Assembly: GCA_024362935.1 (NCBI GenBank)
Contig: JANCRA010000016.1
Location: 21,311,165-21,375,164 of the forward strand
DNA: 64,000 nt
Direction of reading: 5' to 3'
From: Setophaga petechia
Taxonomy: Eukaryota > Chordata > Aves > Passeriformes > Parulidae
The position numbers were made by a program, and so were the translations under genes. The notes under the pieces were generated by a model. That model was not told where the DNA came from, did no database searches, and saw nothing but the letters and a program-made list of their open reading frames with translations. Positions 63,020 through 64,000 of the stretch are shown piece by piece; the stretch's first letter is position 1, and each line of letters begins with the position of its first letter.

Positions 63020-64000
63020 GTTTTCTAGCACTTTGAAAGCTGCTTACCCAATCCCAGTTTTGTGCCGCTTCGTAGTTCGCCGTTCAGAAGCTGCCGCAGT
63101 CTCTGTTTCCCGGAGAAGGAGAAGACGCTTCTTGGCGCGAAGAATCTGGTGTCGTTACGCCGATCGCGGCGTGCTCCGGAGAACAGCTACGGCCGAGAGA
63201 CACCCGGAAGCGGCGCTTAAAGGCACAGTGCTCCGTCTCCTGGTCTTTAGCGTCTCCTGCCGGCTACACCTTAGCAAAAAGCTTTTTCATTCTGTCTCGC
63301 CAGGAGAAACTGTGTCTGTTCACAAAAAACCTCCCATCGTGCTCTAGAGGTTGCAGGCAGCTCTGCAGAGTGTTTTGCAACAAGAAAAAGTAACTTGTCC
63401 AAAAAAGCCATCAATTCGAATGTTCCTGGAAAGGGAAAATGCAGGAGAGCGGATAGGTACTGTTTTCTACCAGTTTGCAAGCTGGACACACAATCCCAGT
63501 GTTATACTACGATTGACTTTGCAGTGCACTGTAATAATTGCCTATTGTTACTACATCTAAGCCAATAGCGTTTGCATTATATCTCTTCAGGAGAAACTGT
63601 ACCAGTTCAGAAAACAACTCTCATTTTTTCTAGAAGTTGCACGGAGGTGTGCAGAGTGTTTTGCAAGAAGCAAAAGAAAGTTGTCCAAAACTGCTGCCAT
63701 TCGAATAGTAATGCGAATGGAAAAGGCAGGAGAGTGGAAAGCTGCTGTTTTCTATCTGTTTGTAAGCTGCTTACACAATCCCAGAGTTGTGCAGCAATTA
63801 GTTTTTCAGTGCACTGTAGTAGGTGCCTCTTTTCACCTGCATCTAAGCAAATTGCTTTTTCCCCATGTCTCGCAAGGAGAAACCGAGCCAGTTCAGAAAA
63901 CATCTCCCATCGAGTTCTAGAGATTGCAGGCAGGTGTGCAGAGTGTTTTGCAAGAAGCAAAAGAAAGTTGTCTAAAACGCCTTGCATTCAAATAGAAATG
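63020..64000. repeat. Cassette 8: partial, cut by the window end
   Basis: The first 981 bp of a cassette are present. It carries second-lineage variants (GGAGAGTGG, GAAACCGAG, TTGTCTAAAACG, ATTCAAATAG) but AATTCGAATG and GAGGTTGCAGG as in lineage one. Its left junction is unusual: TTCTAGCACTTTGAAAGC, with the ordinary-monomer TAGCAC just before the cassette-specific TTTGAAAGC, and an upstream monomer ending CCTTCCTTTC instead of CCTTCCATTC. Confidence 0.93.
63066..63262. promoter_or_regulatory. CpG-rich, promoter-like segment of cassette 8
   Basis: This is the eighth copy of the segment. It is intact and carries the same E2F-, ETS- and TTAAA-like motifs as the first copy. Confidence 0.5.

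Noticed and set aside
1..64000. CRISPR array or bacterial repeat system
   Set aside because: The period is 286 bp with no short-repeat and unique-spacer structure, and there are no cas genes or bacterial coding sequence.

Overview
The whole 64 kb window is tandem-repeat DNA. I find no credible protein-coding gene, rRNA, tRNA, transposon, CRISPR array or bacterial operon in it. It reads as eukaryotic satellite or macrosatellite sequence. A vertebrate is most plausible, because a CpG-island-like segment with ETS-, E2F- and CCAAT-type motifs recurs through the array. I cannot name the species or the satellite family from memory.

The basic unit is a 286 bp monomer. Taking the motif GTTTTCTA as register, the window holds a 167 bp partial monomer, then 188 complete monomers in eight arrays of 19, 23, 51, 27, 35, 13, 8 and 12 copies. 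The arrays are separated by a second, composite unit of exactly 1301 bp ('cassette'). Seven cassettes are complete (starting at 5602, 13481, 29368, 38391, 49681, 54698 and 58287) and an eighth, at 63020, runs off the window. Over 188 monomers the net length deviation is only 23 bp: one 20 bp deletion and three 1 bp deletions.

Each cassette consists of four diverged relatives of the monomer, 442, 285, 287 and 287 bp long. The first carries about 156 bp of extra GC-rich, CpG-rich sequence. That segment is almost invariant across all eight copies and keeps its CpGs, whereas ordinary monomers vary at CpG sites in the C-to-T/G-to-A way expected of methylated DNA. It looks like a promoter-type CpG island embedded in the satellite.

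Monomers fall into recurring sequence types, and kilobase blocks of them, with or without a cassette, are duplicated at offsets such as 7879, 23766/24052, 9023, 5017, 3875 and 2288 bp. Offsets differ by whole monomers, as expected from unequal exchange. Cassettes split into two lineages: copies 1-4 and copies 5-8.

The short open frames seen on both strands are by-products of the repeat. The commonest ones begin with GTG or TTG rather than ATG, overlap each other on opposite strands, and cannot join between monomers because 286 is not a multiple of 3. If the region is functional, the likelier role is transcription of a long noncoding or satellite RNA from the CpG-rich cassettes, or a structural chromosomal role. 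That is inference.
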